Shown: positions 62,808-64,000 of the stretch, one piece after another
How positions within the stretch are numbered: position 1 is the stretch's first letter
How the letters are laid out: each line of letters starts with the position of its first letter
Source of the DNA: Leucobacter aridicollis
Lineage (GTDB): Bacteria > Actinomycetota > Actinomycetes > Actinomycetales > Microbacteriaceae
Assembly (NCBI RefSeq): GCF_024399335.1
Contig: NZ_CP075339.1
Coordinates: forward strand, 434,001 to 498,000
Direction of reading: 5' to 3'
DNA: 64,000 nt
The notes under the pieces: generated by a model
Databases searched by the model: none
Seen by the model: the letters and a program-made list of their open reading frames with translations, nothing else
Told to the model about the DNA's origin: nothing
Position numbers and translations under genes: made by a program

Positions 62808-62855
62808 CGCGACGTAACGCCAGCGCCACGCGAAGCCGGGGAATACGCCTCGCGC

Positions 62856-62861
62856 TAGACT
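62856..62861 (+). promoter_or_regulatory. -10 element of lysC within GCTAGACTAG
   Basis: TAGACT lies inside GCTAGACTAGAAG, as at icd and the SRP RNA gene. The start codon follows 31 bases on, with AAGGAGG in between. Confidence 0.65.
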
Positions 62862-62892
62862 AGAAGCTGGCCCAGAACCAAGGAGGACCCTC

Positions 62893-64000
62893 GTGGCATT
62901 GATCGTGCAGAAATTCGGGGGGTCGTCTGTCGCGGACGCAGAGAGCATTAAGCGCGTCGCGAAGCGCATCGTCGAGACTCGTCGCACGGGCAACGAGGTC
63001 GTTGTCGTCGTGAGCGCGATGGGTGACACCACCGACGAGCTTCTCGATCTTGCCGCTGACTGCACGCCGATCCCTGCACCCCGCGAGCTTGACATGTTGC
63101 TCACCTCGGGTGAGCGCATCTCAATGGCGTTGCTGGCGATGACGATCAAGGGAATGGGTGTTGAAGCCCTGTCGTTCACCGGCAGCCAGGCCGGCATGAT
63201 CACGACGCCCGACCACGGTTCGGCGAAGATCGTCGACGTCACCCCGGGCCGCGTGCGCGAGGCGCTTGACGAGGGCGCCGTCGCAATTGTTGCAGGCTTC
63301 CAGGGCTTCAGCCGTGACTCGCGAGACATCACGACGCTTGGACGCGGCGGCTCAGACACGACCGCTGTCGCGCTCGCGGCCGCACTCAACGCAGATCGGT
63401 GTGAGATCTACACTGACGTCGACGGCGTCTTCACGACCGACCCTCGCGTCGCCCCGCTCGCTCGGAAGATCGACGCGATCTCGTCCGAAGAAATGCTTGA
63501 GCTTGCCGCGTCGGGCGCGAAGGTGCTGCACCTTCGCGCCGTCGAATACGCGCGCCGCCACGGAGTCGAGCTGCATGTGCGCTCATCGTTCTCCGGCGAA
63601 CCAGGAACTGTTGTGTACACGCCCAAAACTGGGCACCCGAAGGGAGATCTTGTGGAAGACTCGGTCATCACTGGCGTCGCAGCCGAGGCAAGCGAAGCGA
63701 AGATTACTGTCGGCGGAGTACCAGACATTCCAGGGAAGGCCGCGCAGATCTTCGAGGTCGTCGCGAAGACCGACGCCAACATCGACATCATCGTGCAGAA
63801 TATCTCCGCCGCAGACACGAACCGCACCGACATTTCGTTCACGGTTCCGATGGGCGAGGGCCGCAAGGTGACTGAGGCGCTCGAGGCTGCGCGCGACGAT
63901 CTCGGATTCGAGACCCTGCTGTATGACGACCAGATCGCGAAGATCGCAGTCGTCGGTGCGGGAATGCGCACGAGCTCGGGAGTCTCAGCGCAGCTCTTCC
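62893..64000 (+). CDS. lysC: Aspartate kinase (3' end beyond window)
   Basis: The first 369 codons of aspartokinase, which phosphorylates aspartate at the head of the lysine, threonine, methionine and diaminopimelate pathways. The kinase domain shows [61 protein letters not shown] and [18 protein letters not shown] regulatory domains begin after residue about 260 ([18 protein letters not shown]) and the frame is still open at the edge. AAGGAGG lies six bases before GTG 62893. An in-frame GTG at 63652 with its own ribosome site suggests the known overlapping alpha/beta subunit layout. Confidence 0.96.
   Translation, partial: MALIVQKFGGSSVADAESIKRVAKRIVETRRTGNEVVVVVSAMGDTTDELLDLAADCTPIPAPRELDMLLTSGERISMALLAMTIKGMGVEALSFTGSQAGMITTPDHGSAKIVDVTPGRVREALDEGAVAIVAGFQGFSRDSRDITTLGRGGSDTTAVALAAALNADRCEIYTDVDGVFTTDPRVAPLARKIDAISSEEMLELAASGAKVLHLRAVEYARRHGVELHVRSSFSGEPGTVVYTPKTGHPKGDLVEDSVITGVAAEASEAKITVGGVPDIPGKAAQIFEVVAKTDANIDIIVQNISAADTNRTDISFTVPMGEGRKVTEALEAARDDLGFETLLYDDQIAKIAVVGAGMRTSSGVSAQLF
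63641..63654 (+). promoter_or_regulatory. Internal ribosome site and start for the LysC beta subunit
   Basis: AGGGAG (63641-63646) stands five bases before an in-frame GTG (63652) that begins [20 protein letters not shown]. This is the position where the regulatory beta subunit starts in Corynebacterium and Bacillus aspartokinases, so a second shorter product from the same gene is likely. Confidence 0.75.

Overview
The window is a stretch of high-GC actinobacterial chromosome. Frequent GTG and TTG starts, a DtxR/IdeR-type iron box, leaderless promoters of the TANNNT type, a small SRP RNA and the order dnaX-recR-lysC point to Microbacteriaceae. A Leucobacter-like organism is my best guess, but this is an inference and no 16S gene is present. 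I see no prophage, insertion sequence, CRISPR array or tRNA. Most of the window is chromosome carrying many transport and catabolic cassettes.

Layout. 1-3.2 kb: the start of a membrane protein leaving on the minus strand, an exported helical protein, and isocitrate dehydrogenase (icd), whose 3' end runs into four 61-bp tandem repeats and a terminator. 3.2-7.8 kb: a sodium/solute symporter with a 44-residue membrane partner, an SDR protein that lacks the usual catalytic serine, and an acetamidase/formamidase with a long leader. 7.9-13.1 kb: an iron-siderophore region (SIP reductase diverging from ATPase, lipoprotein and fused double permease) under an iron box. 13.2-16 kb: enoyl-CoA hydratase, LLM flavin oxidoreductase, a duplicated non-coding element and a small membrane protein. 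16.3-21.6 kb: a peptide/nickel-type ABC importer whose second permease and both ATPases are fused into one 873-residue protein. 21.6-26.4 kb: GAF regulator, aldehyde dehydrogenase, alcohol dehydrogenase and DUF779 protein, a two-carbon oxidation cassette. 26.4-29.3 kb: NfeD-like protein, flotillin and PH-domain protein.

29.3-34.2 kb: YqaJ-type nuclease, orphan OmpR-family response regulator, enoyl-CoA hydratase, the rplJ-rplL ribosomal operon with its L10 leader, and a baeRF-like protein. 34.3-48.8 kb: a large catabolic island. A minus-strand operon (S51 peptidase, peptide-binding lipoprotein, two permeases, double ATPase, two YtcJ-like amidohydrolases) diverges from an M20 peptidase and a MurR/RpiR regulator. 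Palindromic GAAAT operators lie between them, and a second symporter with its own 45-residue partner follows. 49.3-55 kb: a heterodimeric ABC exporter, the SRP RNA gene, and two divergent winged-helix proteins sharing a cluster of CATGTC/GACATG sites. 55-58.4 kb: pta-ackA. 58.4-64 kb: a nitrilase-family amidase, dnaX, recR and the start of lysC, which contains an apparent internal start for the regulatory beta subunit.

The most unusual items are the permease-ATPase-ATPase fusion with a palindrome inserted in its reading frame, the two symporter/microprotein pairs, the 158-nt spaced non-coding duplication, the tandem duplications that copy a stop codon, and the peptide-catabolism island with its RpiR-type operators. 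All functions come from reading the sequence; no database search was made.
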